A stretch of DNA of 5,842 nucleotides from the NCBI GenBank assembly GCA_046537875.1, contig JBKHJZ010000197.1:1-5842 (forward strand). The letters are read 5' to 3'. Below are positions 5,251 through 5,842 of the stretch, in pieces (position 1 is the stretch's first letter; every line of letters begins with the position of its first letter). Under the pieces are notes generated by a model, which saw only the letters and a list, made by a program, of their open reading frames with translations, was not told the DNA's origin and did no database searches. The stretch is from JBKHJZ01 sp046537875 (GTDB lineage Bacteria; Actinomycetota; Acidimicrobiia; Acidimicrobiales; VFJN01). The translations under genes and the position numbers were made by a program.

Positions 5251-5842
5251 CGGAGGGGGTACGACACCTTCCCGCCGCGCCCGCAGGCCACGCCGCACGA
5301 CCACCACCACGAGCGCCAGTGCGCTGAGGAGGCCGACGGCCACGAGCACCAGCGCCGCGCTGTCCCGCTGGTGCCCCGTCGCCTCCATCGACACGGGCGG
5401 CCCGCCCAGCGGCGGGGCCCACGACGCCCCGTCCTCACCGGAGCCGTTGCCGTCCACCGACCCCGGCAGATCGGCCCGCACGACGAGCCTGAACGCGTCC
5501 GACAGCGGGACCCCGAGCTGCTGCTCGATCGCAGCCTGGTCCTCGCCGAGCGGCTCACCGTCCAGCGCCGCCGCGAGGGCCGGGTCGCCGAACGCCTCGA
5601 GGCCCCCGCTGAGGTCGGCCGTGCCGGAGAACGTCAGCCGGGTCTCGGCCACCCCCGTGCTCCGCTCGATCCGCAGGTCGCGCAGCGGGCCGTCGGCCCC
5701 GGCGAGCTCGGCGAGCACGGTGCCGGCCTCCTCGGCCGTCCCGAAGGGCTTGGTCGCCGCCAGCCTCACGCCGCCCCCGTCGGTGGTGGCCGGCGGGCGG
5801 ACCCGCCATCCCGCCGACTCCAGGTCGTCGACCCGCACCAGC
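5248..5842 (-). CDS. LppM-like membrane-anchored protein, N-terminus cut by the window edge
   Basis: The visible part is about 198 codons ending at the TAG at 5248-5250. The frame is open to the right edge; a GTG at 5838 exists, but upstream codons continue and the true start is probably outside. Numbering from that GTG, residues 8-127 form an extracytoplasmic-looking domain that begins SAGWRVRPP and contains GGVRLAATKPFGTAEEAG and RLTFSGTADLSGG. This pattern recalls the LppM/DUF3153 lipoproteins of actinobacteria. A Gly/Pro-rich linker with WAPPLGGPP follows (about 128-150). One hydrophobic helix at 161-181 is followed by an Arg-rich stretch (RRGLRARRE), implying the domain lies outside and a short basic tail inside. 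A signal peptide and lipobox are expected by family analogy but cannot be seen. Function is unknown; mycobacterial LppM has been linked to envelope and phagosome biology, which should not be carried over. The family call is from memory of sequence pattern only. Confidence 0.6.
   Translation of the reverse strand, partial: LVRVDDLESAGWRVRPPATTDGGGVRLAATKPFGTAEEAGTVLAELAGADGPLRDLRIERSTGVAETRLTFSGTADLSGGLEAFGDPALAAALDGEPLGEDQAAIEQQLGVPLSDAFRLVVRADLPGSVDGNGSGEDGASWAPPLGGPPVSMEATGHQRDSAALVLVAVGLLSALALVVVVVRRGLRARREGVVPPP

Noticed and set aside
3927..5327. Plus-strand open frame of 466 codons opposite radA
   Set aside because: The product is low-complexity (His, Gln, Gly, Arg rich) and lies wholly antisense to a complete RadA, as expected from stop-codon scarcity at high GC.
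2726..5422. Single minus-strand frame joining disA with about 540 upstream codons, suggesting a giant fusion
   Set aside because: The part upstream of disA is radA read in the wrong frame, rich in Arg, Pro, Ser and Trp. disA has its own ATG with a promoter-like hexamer in front.

Overview
The window is a chromosomal housekeeping segment from a very GC-rich bacterium. Almost every codon ends in G or C, starts are ATG or GTG, and no Shine-Dalgarno sequence stands out. A Crp/GlxR-type regulator whose helix-turn-helix closely resembles the mycobacterial one, together with RadA, DisA and a probable LppM-type membrane protein, points to the Actinomycetota. The radA-then-disA order, and a Crp gene next to ispD instead of carD, suggest a lineage outside Mycobacterium and Streptomyces, possibly Acidimicrobiia. 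That lineage call is inference. I see no rRNA, tRNA, CRISPR, insertion sequence, prophage or plasmid function.

Read along the minus strand from the right edge, the layout is as follows. First comes the C-terminal part of a membrane-anchored LppM-like protein, cut by the window edge. Then radA (branch-migration ATPase), disA (c-di-AMP synthase with DNA-scanning helix-hairpin-helix domain) and a dienelactone hydrolase-family protein. A single plus-strand gene, a Crp/Fnr-family regulator, converges on the hydrolase gene with 7 bp between them and diverges from ispD. The window ends with ispD and ispF, consecutive MEP-pathway enzymes whose genes overlap by 4 bp. The left 50 bp are non-coding as far as I can tell.

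Two functional modules are clear. radA-disA is a DNA-integrity and c-di-AMP module; in other bacteria RadA interacts with DisA and restrains it. ispD-ispF is an isoprenoid-precursor module (steps 3 and 5 of the MEP pathway). This linkage is widespread in Gram-positive bacteria, so the arrangement is largely conventional. I do not see an undescribed multi-gene system. The points most worth a second look are: (i) a recurring -10-like TANNNT hexamer 6-10 nt before four start codons, which suggests leaderless transcripts; (ii) an abrupt codon-composition shift inside the hydrolase gene; (iii) a Crp-family regulator at the position where carD usually sits; (iv) departures from consensus in RadA (KHRFG) and IspF (altered nucleotide/trimer loop plus a Pro/Gly tail); and (v) a perfect dyad over the radA stop codon.
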